From assembly GCA_002688035.1 (NCBI GenBank), contig NZBU01000002.1, positions 24,120-88,119 on the forward strand: 64,000 bases of DNA, given 5' to 3'. Under the pieces are notes generated by a model. That model saw only the letters and a list, made by a program, of their open reading frames with translations, ran no database searches and was not told the DNA's origin. This DNA comes from Candidatus Iainarchaeum sp. Lineage in GTDB: Archaea > Iainarchaeota > Iainarchaeia > Iainarchaeales > GCA-2688035. The position numbers and the translations under genes are program-made. This document shows, in pieces, positions 43,385 through 51,887 of this stretch (position 1 is the stretch's first letter; each line of letters begins with the position of its first letter).

Positions 43385-44128
43385 TCACCCTGGAAAATCC
43401 TTTTTTGCTTCTTCATAAGTTTCTAAACTGCCAATGTCAAACCACTTGTCTTCTGGCTTGTCAAACACAAAGCCGTAAACCGGAGTTCTTTGATACAACC
43501 AGTCTACAAAGTCCCCTGTTTTGTCTGGTGGGTTTCCCTCGTCCAAATATTGTTTTATCATTGCAACTCCTTCTTTTGTGTAAGCGTAAATTCCCACACT
43601 ACAAAGAGTTGACTTTGGCTCAGGTGGCTTCTCAACAAAGCCAACCACGCGATTAGAATCATCAATTTCTGGATTACCCATTTTTTTGGCTTCCTCAATA
43701 CTTCTAGTATCATACAACCCGATTACAGGCGTTCCCTTTTCCTTGAAGAACTCTGTTAGATCTGTTAGCTCGAATGTGAAAAGGTTGTCAGAGTTAACAA
43801 TAATTATTTCTTCCTCGATTTTCTCACTTTCAATTACAAAATTTATGTCTCCCATGCTCCCAAGCCGATCTTCATTACTTGTTGTACCATCATTAAGTAT
43901 TTTGATTGGAATCTTTGACTCAAAGCCCTTGCTCCACTCTACAAACTGGTCGTAGAACTTTGCGTTTGTAACCACAAAAATTTCGTTCACATCACTAATC
44001 TCAGAAATCTTTCCAATAACATGCTCAACCATTTTCTTTCCCTTAACTTCTAGCAAGGGCTTGGCCTTGTCTTTTGTAAGTGGATACATTCTCGTCGCGT
44101 ACCCAGCCGCGGGAATTATTGCCTTCAT
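43385..44128 (-). CDS. Sugar-1-phosphate nucleotidyltransferase
   Basis: 247 residues: KAIIPAAGYATRMYPLTKDKAKPLL (the GxGTRxxPxTxxxPK signature with Tyr-Ala in place of Gly-Thr neighbours), IVNSDNLF metal Asp, GFVEKPPEPKS, and DIGSLETYEEA. It makes an NDP-sugar from a sugar-1-phosphate. Position between a glucuronokinase-like gene and uxs suggests GlcA-1-P to UDP-GlcA. GAGGTG lies 7 bases ahead of ATG 44128. Confidence 0.87.
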   Translation of the reverse strand: MKAIIPAAGYATRMYPLTKDKAKPLLEVKGKKMVEHVIGKISEISDVNEIFVVTNAKFYDQFVEWSKGFESKIPIKILNDGTTSNEDRLGSMGDINFVIESEKIEEEIIIVNSDNLFTFELTDLTEFFKEKGTPVIGLYDTRSIEEAKKMGNPEIDDSNRVVGFVEKPPEPKSTLCSVGIYAYTKEGVAMIKQYLDEGNPPDKTGDFVDWLYQRTPVYGFVFDKPEDKWFDIGSLETYEEAKKDFPG

Positions 44129-44138
44129 CACATACACC

Positions 44139-45065
44139 TCAAGAAACTATTTTTGGTTTGAAACAATTAAATTTCTCACTTAACACATTAAAAGCATTAT
44201 CATTTTCGTAAAGGATTGCGATTGCGCCACCGCTTCCCGCAAGCTTGGCGCCCAGTGCTCCCTCAGCCAAAGCGGTTTCAATTATCTCCAAGTCTGCCTC
44301 ATCAACAGTAAAGTACTTCTTTCTAAATTCAAAGTTCTTGTTCATTAGTTTCCCGAGGCCTTTCCAGTCCTGATTCGCCAAACATTTCTTTCCTTCAGTA
44401 CAAAGGGAAGCAAGTTTGTCCATTTCTTCTTTTATCCAGTTCTCGCCGCGCAAAAACCTGTTTCGCAAATCATTGTGTACAAGCGCACTCTTTTTGGAGA
44501 GATCACTGCAGGCAATAAAGAATGGAACCTCATTGAAATCCAATGGCTCTATTCTTGCAAATGGATCTGCTTCTTTTTGGAATTCTTTGCCTGCAAAGTC
44601 CATGAAAGCAATTCCCTGGAATGAAATAATATAGCGATCCTGTGGCCCACATGCAATTCCCAGTTCGTTTGTCTCAATTTTCATTGCAAGCTCAGCCATA
44701 TCATACTTGCTCAGCTTTATTCCTGAGAATCCTTGGAGCGCGCGCAGCGCTGCCATAATAATTGCAGTGCTACCAGCTAAACCAGATTCCTTTGGAATAG
44801 TAGAATTATATGTGATCTCAAATGGCTGGTTCTGCAAACCCAAATAGTTAATGCAAGCCTTAACCAAATCATGCTTTCCATTATAGTGGGTATTGTGTTT
44901 CTCTGTTCCCTCATAATTAGAATTCAAAACTAAATCGTGGTTTTTTTTAAGTGAAAGTTCTACTCCCTTATCTATTGTGCAGCTAATTCCCTTGCCACCA
45001 TAGATGTCGCTTGGGTTACCCAGCAAGCCAACGCGTGCAAAAGCCTTAGTCTCTATTGTATTCAC
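44139..45065 (-). CDS. GHMP kinase, glucuronokinase-like
   Basis: 308 residues. The N-terminus ARVGLLGNPSDIYGGKGIS matches what I know of plant glucuronokinases; the GHMP ATP loop IPKESGLAGSTAIIMAAL and the C-terminal GAKLAGSGGAIAILY are present. Members phosphorylate the anomeric carbon of a sugar, here perhaps D-glucuronate to GlcA-1-P. It overlaps ugd by 4 bases and lies 10 bases before the nucleotidyltransferase. Confidence 0.82.
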   Translation of the reverse strand: MNTIETKAFARVGLLGNPSDIYGGKGISCTIDKGVELSLKKNHDLVLNSNYEGTEKHNTHYNGKHDLVKACINYLGLQNQPFEITYNSTIPKESGLAGSTAIIMAALRALQGFSGIKLSKYDMAELAMKIETNELGIACGPQDRYIISFQGIAFMDFAGKEFQKEADPFARIEPLDFNEVPFFIACSDLSKKSALVHNDLRNRFLRGENWIKEEMDKLASLCTEGKKCLANQDWKGLGKLMNKNFEFRKKYFTVDEADLEIIETALAEGALGAKLAGSGGAIAILYENDNAFNVLSEKFNCFKPKIVS

Positions 45066-46357
45066 TTGCCCACACCAACGTATTCAAATCCCAATTCTTT
45101 TAAATTAGCCTCGTCAAGGAAGTTTCGGCCATCAAACACGAGTTTTCCGCGCATAAGTTCCTTGACTTTTGCGAAGTCCAATTCGCCAAATTGCTTCCAC
45201 TCTGTAAGTAGGAGCAATGCGTCTGCTCCCTTAACTGCTTCATAAGCGTCATCATTCAACTCTATTTTGTCCCCGAATATTCTCTTCGCGTTTTCTTCTG
45301 CCTCAGGATCTGTTGCCGCAACAACCGCATTCTCTGCCAGCAAAGCATTGATAATGTCAATGCTTGGCGCAAAACGCATATCATCAGTATTAGGTTTGAA
45401 AGCTAGTCCCAGAACCGCAACCCTCTTGTCTTTCAGAATCCAGAGTTTTTCCTCTATCTTTTTCACAAAGTTTTTTCTTTGCTGTTTGTTCACTTTCTGC
45501 ACCTCTTTTAGAATTCCGAAATCATAACCATTTTTTTCTGCAATGCTGACAAAAGCATCAACATCCTTTGGAAAACAAAATCCACCATAGCCAATTCCTG
45601 CATTCAAAAAACTTTTTCCAATCCTATTGTCTAAGCCCATTCCTTTTGAAACATGTTCAATGTTGGCCCCTGTTTTCTCACAGAGGTTTGCAACCGCATT
45701 AATGAAAGAAATTTTTGTTGCAAGGAAACTGTTTGAAGCGTGCTTGATTATTTCTGCACTTCTAATGTCGGTAAAAACAATGTTTGATTTGAATGGCGCA
45801 TATAATTCTTCCATAACCTTTTTTGCATGCTCGCTGTCTGTTCCAATAACAATTCTATCTGGTTTCATAAAGTCTTCAACCGCACTTCCTTCTCTTAGAA
45901 ATTCTGGGTTGCTCACGACCTCAAACTTCACATTATGGGGATTATAATCATGCAAAACTTTGTTGACTCTTTCACCTGTCTCAACTGGAACAGTACTTTT
46001 CTCCACTACCACTTTTGGTGTTTCTGCGGCCTCCGCAATGCTTCGCGCAACGTTCTCCACAAAACTCAAGTCTGCTTCTCCGTTTTCTTTTGGAGGGGTG
46101 CCAACTGCAATAAAAATTACGTCGGATGCTTTTACCGCGGAATCAAAATCAGTTGTGAAAGATAGTCTTCCGGCCTTTGCATTCTTTTCAATTACTTCCT
46201 CAATGCCTGGCTCGTAAATTGGTGAGATGCCTTTGTTGAGTTTCTCTATTTTGCTCTCGTCAATGTCAACACAAACAACCTTATGCCCAATCTCGCTCAA
46301 GCAAGCTCCACTAACTAATCCGACATAACCTGTTCCAATTACCGCTACATTCAACAA
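45062..46357 (-). CDS. ugd: UDP-glucose 6-dehydrogenase
   Basis: 431 residues. NAD site VAVIGTGYVGLVSGACL, VGTPPKENGEADLS, VVSNPEFLREG, catalytic Cys in AGIGYGGFCFPKDVDAF, and GLAFKPNTDDMR. It makes UDP-GlcA from UDP-glucose with two NAD+. It is the first gene of the long minus-strand operon. TTG is the start (46357 or 46354); GAGGCGG lies ahead. It is divergent from the RHH-nucleotidyltransferase gene, so shared control is likely. Confidence 0.9.
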   Translation of the reverse strand: MLNVAVIGTGYVGLVSGACLSEIGHKVVCVDIDESKIEKLNKGISPIYEPGIEEVIEKNAKAGRLSFTTDFDSAVKASDVIFIAVGTPPKENGEADLSFVENVARSIAEAAETPKVVVEKSTVPVETGERVNKVLHDYNPHNVKFEVVSNPEFLREGSAVEDFMKPDRIVIGTDSEHAKKVMEELYAPFKSNIVFTDIRSAEIIKHASNSFLATKISFINAVANLCEKTGANIEHVSKGMGLDNRIGKSFLNAGIGYGGFCFPKDVDAFVSIAEKNGYDFGILKEVQKVNKQQRKNFVKKIEEKLWILKDKRVAVLGLAFKPNTDDMRFAPSIDIINALLAENAVVAATDPEAEENAKRIFGDKIELNDDAYEAVKGADALLLLTEWKQFGELDFAKVKELMRGKLVFDGRNFLDEANLKELGFEYVGVGK

Positions 46358-46405
46358 AAACCGCCTCTAGGCAAATAAGCTATGAAAAAAGGAAAGATGG
46401 AAAGC

Positions 46406-46448
46406 TTTTAATATGTGAATGCCTCATATATAGTATGATAAAGTATGA
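46406..46448 (+). promoter_or_regulatory. TATA-like box and AGTATGA direct repeats in the divergent promoter
   Basis: TTTTAATAT (46406-46414) could be the TATA box of the 46445 gene. Two copies of AGTATGA (46432-46438 and 46442-46448) lie 10 bases apart, one helical turn, and cover the start region. Tandem half-sites with that spacing suit RHH dimers. Confidence 0.35.
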
Positions 46449-47260
46449 CAAGAGAAAGAGTTACAATTACGATCCGGAACGATTTACTCAGGCAAGTTGA
46501 CAGACTAGTTGATGGCCTAACCATTAGAAGCAGAAGCCAGGCTATGGAGTTCCTGTTAAGCAAGCATTTGAGCGACTTCAAGCTGGGCAAAGCCCTAATT
46601 TTGGCAGGTGGCAGAAAGAAAGATGTCTCAATTAAGGGAGCGCCCAAATTCGCAGCAAAGCTAAATGGGAAATGTCTGTTGCATGAGGTGATGGACAGTA
46701 TTCACGAGTATAATGTTAGCAGTTTCATGGTTTATGTGGACAGTTTTGCCGATACAATAAGAGACAGAATTAATTCCGAGGACCCACACTACCATGTTGA
46801 CTTCTTAGAGGGAAAAGCAGGCAGCGGAACTATTGCTCCCCTCCTGCAAGCAAAAAGTAGCCTTAAAGATACATTCCTCCTTGCCTACGGTGATACCCTA
46901 ACAAGCATTAACCTAAACGACATGCTTGCATTCCACAGAAAGAACAATGCGATCGCAACAATTGCCCTCACAACTGTCAGTAATCCAAAGGATTATGGAG
47001 TGGCAGTACTGCAGGGCGACAAGATTGTGGAATTTGAGCAAAAGCCAAAGAAAGAAGCACATAGCTTCATGGTTAATGCTGGCTACTTCCTCTTCGAGCC
47101 AGAGATATTTAGGCATATAGGGAGGGACATGAAGAACATTGAAAGAGATTTGTTTCCAACACTTGCAAAACGCGGTCTTCTTTATGGTTACACTTTCCAG
47201 GGCCGCTACCTCAACATCAATTCTGCAACAGACTTAGAAAATGCAAAGGCATTATTCTAA
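46445..47260 (+). CDS. RHH DNA-binding domain fused to a divergent sugar nucleotidyltransferase
   Basis: 271 residues. Residues 1-46 are a classic RHH: ERVTITIRNDLLRQVDRLV and RSRSQAMEFLLSKHL. Residues 50-271 are a GT-A nucleotidyltransferase: KALILAGG, GAPKFAAKLNGKCLLHEV, LAYGDTL, EFEQKPKKEA and NAGYFLFEPEIF. The normal GxGTRL loop after the first glycines is replaced by RKKDVSIKG, while the PK lysine and GD aspartate stay. It may bind a nucleotide or sugar phosphate as an effector without efficient catalysis. It faces ugd, the first gene of the opposing operon. It overlaps the convergent 47252 gene by 9 bases. Confidence 0.85.
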   Translation: MTRERVTITIRNDLLRQVDRLVDGLTIRSRSQAMEFLLSKHLSDFKLGKALILAGGRKKDVSIKGAPKFAAKLNGKCLLHEVMDSIHEYNVSSFMVYVDSFADTIRDRINSEDPHYHVDFLEGKAGSGTIAPLLQAKSSLKDTFLLAYGDTLTSINLNDMLAFHRKNNAIATIALTTVSNPKDYGVAVLQGDKIVEFEQKPKKEAHSFMVNAGYFLFEPEIFRHIGRDMKNIERDLFPTLAKRGLLYGYTFQGRYLNINSATDLENAKALF

Positions 47261-48106
47261 AATTTGTTCAACAAGTTTTTTCTCAAAGACAATTTCTTTC
47301 TTGCTAACATCATTGCCGTGCTCGAAAATTAGTGGAATATTCTTTACCTGCGGAACCTTCTCCAAAAAAGAAAGCTGTTCAATGCTAGTGAATGCCTTGT
47401 GATCATTAAGACTGTTTCCAGGAGTAATCCCTGGGAAGTGGTGGATGTGCATCTCCCTTACTTTGTCCACCAGCAAAAGAAGTTCCTCAATGTTCCCTGA
47501 AACCATTGCATGGCCCACATCCAAAAGCAAGCCAAGCCCAGAGAATTTCTCAAAAAGTTTCTGGAAATCCTGTGCATGAAAGAGCGTTGCTTTTAGGGGC
47601 TCGTTTGGAATGCTCTCAATTGCAAAGTCACAGCCAATCTCCCTTGCCTTTGGCAGCGCAAAAGAAACAACTTCCTCCAAACCCTTAACTGCCTTCTCCC
47701 TTGAAATTTCTTCCCCGATCGTCGGCATTGCAAAGCCACTTCTGGCTCCACCAAAACCAACCTTGTTCAAAAAGCCGGGGTGAATACCAACAACCTTTGC
47801 TTCTGTAATCTCGGCAGCTTTGAATAATGCTTCAATTGTTTTCTTGTTCAAGGAAGTTAGGCCAATAGAAGGATTAAACCAGAATTTTTCTTCCTGCGGA
47901 GGAAAAAGACCGTGTACTGTAAAATTTGTGCCGGAAAAGTCCCCTCGGATCTTTTTCACTGTGCTCCAAACATCCTGCTCATAGCTGTGTGCTGCCCCAA
48001 GTTCCACAGTATTGAAACCCATATCCAGAACACTTTCAACTGAATCGTAAATGTTTTTGCCCTGGATCGCAAAATAAGTTGTGCTTAAACCAACAAGATT
48101 AGTCAT
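47252..48106 (-). CDS. Sugar phosphate isomerase/epimerase-like TIM barrel (AP endonuclease 2 family)
   Basis: 284 residues with the xylose isomerase-like pattern: GLSTTYFA, GFNTVELGAAHSYEQ, VVGIHPGFLNK, FAIESIPNE, LLLDVGHAMVSG, EMHIHHFPG and IFEHGN. The metal-binding Glu, Asp, His and Glu are visible in the expected order. The family includes endonuclease IV and sugar isomerases; the sequence does not decide between them. ATG 48106 begins the domain. Confidence 0.8.
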   Translation of the reverse strand: MTNLVGLSTTYFAIQGKNIYDSVESVLDMGFNTVELGAAHSYEQDVWSTVKKIRGDFSGTNFTVHGLFPPQEEKFWFNPSIGLTSLNKKTIEALFKAAEITEAKVVGIHPGFLNKVGFGGARSGFAMPTIGEEISREKAVKGLEEVVSFALPKAREIGCDFAIESIPNEPLKATLFHAQDFQKLFEKFSGLGLLLDVGHAMVSGNIEELLLLVDKVREMHIHHFPGITPGNSLNDHKAFTSIEQLSFLEKVPQVKNIPLIFEHGNDVSKKEIVFEKKLVEQILE

Positions 48107-48128
48107 ACAAATCAAATTATCTTTGCCA

Positions 48129-48863
48129 TTACATTTTTCTCAAAGCCAGTATTGTATTCCAATCTAACTTTTTTTTCAATTCGCCGGAATATTGAGAGAC
48201 AATGTTTCCCACAATTGCCTCTCTTAAAGAGAAGAGATTTCCACGTAACGCCTCTGCTCCTTTAATATGCTCAATAAGATAAGCAAGGCTGTTTGCAACC
48301 GTCCACAGCTCGTTGTGAAACTTTTTTACAATCCACTTCTTTGTCGGCTTCTTAGGAATCTTGGCCATTCTTGCCGCGCTCAAATCTAAGAGAACTATCT
48401 GGCCCTTGCGAGTTAGAGCAATATTCCCGCCATGCAAGTGATTGTGGGTTATTCCGAGAGAATGCATTTTTCCAACAAGCTCCTCGATTCTTAGCATGAA
48501 ACCAAGTGGGTCTTTGGAAAATATTTTCTGACCCTCCAGGGAATCCAATCCAAAGCCTGTTCTTTCAAACAACCCTCTACCCCTCCCCAATTCCTACATA
48601 AGTTTCTCTGTTCTAATTCCATTCTTTTCAAGCAGGTCTCTAACCTTTTTCGTTCTCGCACTAAATGGCTTAGTATAGTACTGTGCTTCGTGCGCAATTT
48701 TTCTAAGAGCCTTTGTTTTTCCGTGTGTGCCCTTTTTCAAGCGCGTGCCTTTCAAAACAAAGGCCTTTGTGCCCTTTTGCTGGGTCCTCCCTAAAGGAGA
48801 AGTGCTCACTGCTTTTGGCACCCAAAGCTTGAGGCCTTTTTTCGCAGGTTTTTTCGCAGGCAT
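48129..48863 (-). pseudogene. Kinase-like gene interrupted by an in-frame TAG
   Basis: The track shows two ORFs, 48594-48863 (89 aa) and 48129-48590 (153 aa). They are in the same frame, separated only by TAG at 48594-48596 and one GAA codon. Joined, they give a protein of about 243 residues with an N-terminal basic segment (MPAKKPAKKGLKLWVPK), a kinase N-lobe part (RKIAHEAQYYTKPFSARTK) and a C-lobe: LGITHNHLHGGNIAL and IVLLDLSAA. The catalytic loop reads HNHLHGGN where the usual kinase has HxD, so the Asp is His. Either a nonsense mutation, a base error, or read-through explains the TAG; other genes here end with TAG, so recoding is less likely. Confidence 0.7.
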
Positions 48864-48924
48864 ACTAATTAGTTCACTAATAAATAATATAAATTCTTTA
48901 TTGCCATATTTAGTTGGTTTTAGC
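48864..48924. promoter_or_regulatory. Divergent AT-rich promoter region
   Basis: The 61-base gap holds CTAATAAATAATATAAATTC, which offers TATA-like sites on both strands for the kinase-like gene and the nucleotidyltransferase. Confidence 0.35.
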
Positions 48925-49647
48925 ATGAATCTTGGAATCAAAAAAGCATTTATTTTGGCAGGTGGAGAGGGCACTCGCTTGCGCCCTATCACTTATGAAA
49001 TGCAAAAGGCCATGATGCCTGTCCATGGCAAACCAGTTTTGCAGTGGAACATCGAACTTTGCAAGCGCTATGATGTGAAAGAAGTTGTGCTTGCCATTGG
49101 CTACAAACACGAGCAAATCGAGGACTATTTTGGGAATGGGAAAAAGTTTGGCTTGAAAATCAAGTATAATGTTGAGAAAAAATTTTTGGGAACGGCCGGA
49201 GCACTAAAGTTTGCTGAGAAGGATTTCAAGCGCGAGAAAAAGTTCATCATGATGAATGGTGATGAGTGCAAGACCGTTGACTTCAAGGCTTTAGATGGTG
49301 TGTTTGAAAGAAATGGGGCAACTGCCGCAATCGCACTCACCCCAATTAACTATACTGCTGCCGGCGGCCTTGTTAAAACCAGAAACGAAAAAATACTTGA
49401 CTTTGATGAGAAGCCAAAGGGTGAGAGAAAGGGCAGGAAGATGATTAATGCCGGCGCATACATCTTGTCATCAAAGATTTTGGATTATATTCCTGCAAGG
49501 AAAATGATTTCAATTGAGAAAGAAACTTTCCCACAGCTTGTTGAGGAAGGAAAAGCCTTTGCAAAGCCCTGTGTAAAACAGTTCTTCCAAACAGATACTT
49601 TTGAAAGATATGAGAAGGCAATCTTCAATTGGAAAGGATGGAAATAA
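48925..49647 (+). CDS. Sugar-1-phosphate nucleotidyltransferase
   Basis: 240 residues: KKAFILAGGEGTRLRPIT signature, then MMPVHGKPVLQWNIEL, MMNGDECKTVD (metal Asp), DFDEKPKGE, and NAGAYILSSKIL. It should make an NDP-sugar such as GDP-mannose or dTDP/UDP-glucose. The track start at 48727 runs antisense into the kinase-like gene and is unlikely; ATG 48925 matches the family start. Confidence 0.87.
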   Translation: MNLGIKKAFILAGGEGTRLRPITYEMQKAMMPVHGKPVLQWNIELCKRYDVKEVVLAIGYKHEQIEDYFGNGKKFGLKIKYNVEKKFLGTAGALKFAEKDFKREKKFIMMNGDECKTVDFKALDGVFERNGATAAIALTPINYTAAGGLVKTRNEKILDFDEKPKGERKGRKMINAGAYILSSKILDYIPARKMISIEKETFPQLVEEGKAFAKPCVKQFFQTDTFERYEKAIFNWKGWK

Positions 49648-49672
49648 AAATTTTAGCCCAGGAGATTTACTT

Positions 49673-50200
49673 ATGGATTTAAGCGAAAAGATTAGGACTG
49701 TTCCGAATTTTCCAAAAGAAGGGATAATGTTTAAGGATATCACCACATTACTGCAGGACAGTGTAGCGTTTCGAAAAGCGGTTGATGACATTGTGGAATA
49801 CTTTATGCAAAAGGACCTACACTTTGATAAAGTTGTTTCAACAGAGGCCCGCGGATTTATCTTGGGCTCTGTTCTTGCCTATGAATTCCACGCAGGATTT
49901 GTTCCACTGCGAAAGCCTGGAAAACTTCCTGCTGAGAAGATAAAGCAGGAGTTTAAGACAGAATATAGTACCGATGCTTTTGAAATTCACAAAGACGCGG
50001 TTAAAGAAGGTGAGAGTGTGCTTGTTGTAGACGATCTCATTGCAACCGGGGGAACGCTAAAGGCCTCAGTTGACCTAGTGGAGAAACTTGGTGGAAAAGT
50101 TAATGGAATAGCAGCGCTTGTCGAACTTACTTTCTTAAATGGCAGGGACAAGGTAAAGGGCTATGACATTTGTTCCCTCATAAAATACGATAAGGAATAA
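49673..50200 (+). CDS. apt: Adenine phosphoribosyltransferase
   Basis: 175 residues. DLSEKIRTVPNFPKEGIMFKDITTLL start, VVSTEARGFILGSVLAYE, and the PRPP-binding loop VLVVDDLIATGGTLKA. It makes AMP from adenine and PRPP. GGAGAT lies about 7 bases before ATG 49673; the track start at 49601 overlaps the preceding gene and is less likely. It leads an adenine salvage group with a PfkB kinase and MTA phosphorylase. Confidence 0.92.
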   Translation: MDLSEKIRTVPNFPKEGIMFKDITTLLQDSVAFRKAVDDIVEYFMQKDLHFDKVVSTEARGFILGSVLAYEFHAGFVPLRKPGKLPAEKIKQEFKTEYSTDAFEIHKDAVKEGESVLVVDDLIATGGTLKASVDLVEKLGGKVNGIAALVELTFLNGRDKVKGYDICSLIKYDKE

Positions 50201-50215
50201 TCTTTGGTGATCTAA

Positions 50216-51121
50216 TTGGTTGACGTGATTACTCTTGGAAGCATGGCTCTTGATTCACTTGAAACTCCTTTTGGAAAAGCAGAGAATGCACTGGGTGGAA
50301 GTGCTACATATGCTTCTACTGCAGCTTCACTCTTTGCAAAGCCTGGAATTGTAAGTGTTGTTGGAAAAGACTTCCCACAAGAACACATGGACTTTTTGCA
50401 GGAACGAGGCATCGACTTGGCAGGAGTCGAGAAAGCAGAGGGCAACACATTCTACTGGAAAGGCAAATACGGTTTTGATATTAATGTTGCTGAAACACTT
50501 GATGTTCAGCTTGGAGTTGTAGAAGGATTTAAACCAAAAGTTCCAGAGGAGTATAAGGATGCAGAGTACTTGTTCTTAGGAAACTTTGAGCCCGCAGTGC
50601 AGAAAAGTGTGCTGGAACAAATGAACAAGAGACCAAAACTTGTTGTGTCGGACACAATGAACTTTTACATTGACAAAGATCCTGAAGCGGTAAAGGAGAT
50701 GGTTAAACTTTCCGACATCGCACTAATGAATGACGGTGAAGCAAGGCAGTTGTTTGGAACAACCAATCTCATGAAAGCAGCGCGCGAAATCCTGAAGCTT
50801 GATTCAGAACTTGCGATTATTAAGAAGGGAGAGCATGGAGCAATCTTTATGACAAAAGATTCCTTCTTCTCAGCACCAGGCTATCCTTTGGAGAATGTTG
50901 TTGATCCTACTGGGGCGGGGGACAGCTTTGCAGGAACATTAACGGGTTATTTGGCAAAAACAGGGGATTTGGGTGAAGAAAATATTAGAAAGGCTTTGAT
51001 TTACGCGAGCAGTGTTGCAAGCTATAATGCTGAGGGCTTCTCCCTTGACAGGCTAAAAGATATTTCGCAGGAAGATATAGATAAAAGGTTTAACGAATTC
51101 AAGAAGATAGTGGACTTTTAA
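50216..51121 (+). CDS. PfkB family sugar or nucleoside kinase
   Basis: 301 residues, ribokinase fold: GGSATYASTAASLFA near the N-terminus and the signature DPTGAGDSFAGTLTGYLA near residue 230, with the catalytic Asp. TTG 50216 is preceded by GGTGAT. In Thermococcus a PfkB enzyme phosphorylates ribose-1-phosphate in nucleotide salvage. Between apt and mtnP this protein may act on ribose, a nucleoside or 5-methylthioribose-1-phosphate-like substrates; this is inferred. Confidence 0.85.
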   Translation: MVDVITLGSMALDSLETPFGKAENALGGSATYASTAASLFAKPGIVSVVGKDFPQEHMDFLQERGIDLAGVEKAEGNTFYWKGKYGFDINVAETLDVQLGVVEGFKPKVPEEYKDAEYLFLGNFEPAVQKSVLEQMNKRPKLVVSDTMNFYIDKDPEAVKEMVKLSDIALMNDGEARQLFGTTNLMKAAREILKLDSELAIIKKGEHGAIFMTKDSFFSAPGYPLENVVDPTGAGDSFAGTLTGYLAKTGDLGEENIRKALIYASSVASYNAEGFSLDRLKDISQEDIDKRFNEFKKIVDF

Positions 51122-51131
51122 GTGATTTGAA

Positions 51132-51887
51132 ATGATTGGAATTATTGGCGGCTCAGGTTTGGATGACCCAGACATTCTAAAGAATGCAAAGGATGTTGAA
51201 GTTGAAACTTCTTTTGGAAAACCTAGTTCTCCCTTAAAGATTGGTGAGATTGGAGGAGTAAAGGTTTGTTTGATTGCAAGACACGGGAGAAAGCATACCA
51301 TCCCTCCAACGCAGGTCAACAACAGAGCAAACATCCAAGCATTGAAAGATCAGGGTTGTAAAGCAATTTTGGCTACAACTGCCTGCGGTTCCTTGCGAAA
51401 AGAAATTGGTAGGGGCGACCTTGTAATACTTGACCAGTTCATTGATTTCACAAGACTTAGAAAGCTCACTTTCTTTGAGGAATTCCAAGAGGGCGGGGGC
51501 GGTCCAAAGCATGTTGCAATGCCAGAGCCATTTGCACAAGAGCTAAGGGAGCTACTGATTGGAACTTGCAAGGATTTGAAGCTGAAGTTCCATGAGAAAG
51601 GAACTGTTGTCACAATTGAGGGCCCAAGGTTTTCTACGAGGGCAGAATCAAGGATGTTTAGAACCTGGGGTGCAGATGTAATTAATATGTCTGTTGCACC
51701 AGAGTGCATTTTGGCTAACGAGGCAGAAATTCCTTATGCTGCTATTGCCATGAGCACTGATTATGATAGTTGGTGTATTGAGGAAGCGCCAGTAGAGTGG
51801 AAAGAAATATTAAGAGTATTCGGTGCGAACGTAGAAAAAGTAACAACTCTAATTGTAAAGACAATTCCAAGTATTATTGAAAACTAA
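51132..51887 (+). CDS. mtnP: S-methyl-5'-thioadenosine phosphorylase
   Basis: 251 residues, purine nucleoside phosphorylase family: IGIIGGSGLDDP, IARHGRKHTIPPTQVNNRAN, ATTACGSLRKEI, GPRFSTRAESRMFRTWGADVINMS, and STDYDSWC. It splits methylthioadenosine to adenine and methylthioribose-1-phosphate, feeding apt two genes upstream. It overlaps the LAGLIDADG gene by 14 bases at the 3' end. Confidence 0.92.
   Translation: MIGIIGGSGLDDPDILKNAKDVEVETSFGKPSSPLKIGEIGGVKVCLIARHGRKHTIPPTQVNNRANIQALKDQGCKAILATTACGSLRKEIGRGDLVILDQFIDFTRLRKLTFFEEFQEGGGGPKHVAMPEPFAQELRELLIGTCKDLKLKFHEKGTVVTIEGPRFSTRAESRMFRTWGADVINMSVAPECILANEAEIPYAAIAMSTDYDSWCIEEAPVEWKEILRVFGANVEKVTTLIVKTIPSIIEN

Noticed and set aside
48594-48596. 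TAG as a sense codon throughout this genome
   Set aside because: Several intact genes, such as those ending at 24651, 29713 and 60971, end at TAG, so wholesale recoding is unlikely.
48727-48924. N-terminal extension of the 48925 nucleotidyltransferase
   Set aside because: The extra 66 residues run antisense through the divergent kinase-like gene; the family begins at MNLGIKKAFILAGG.
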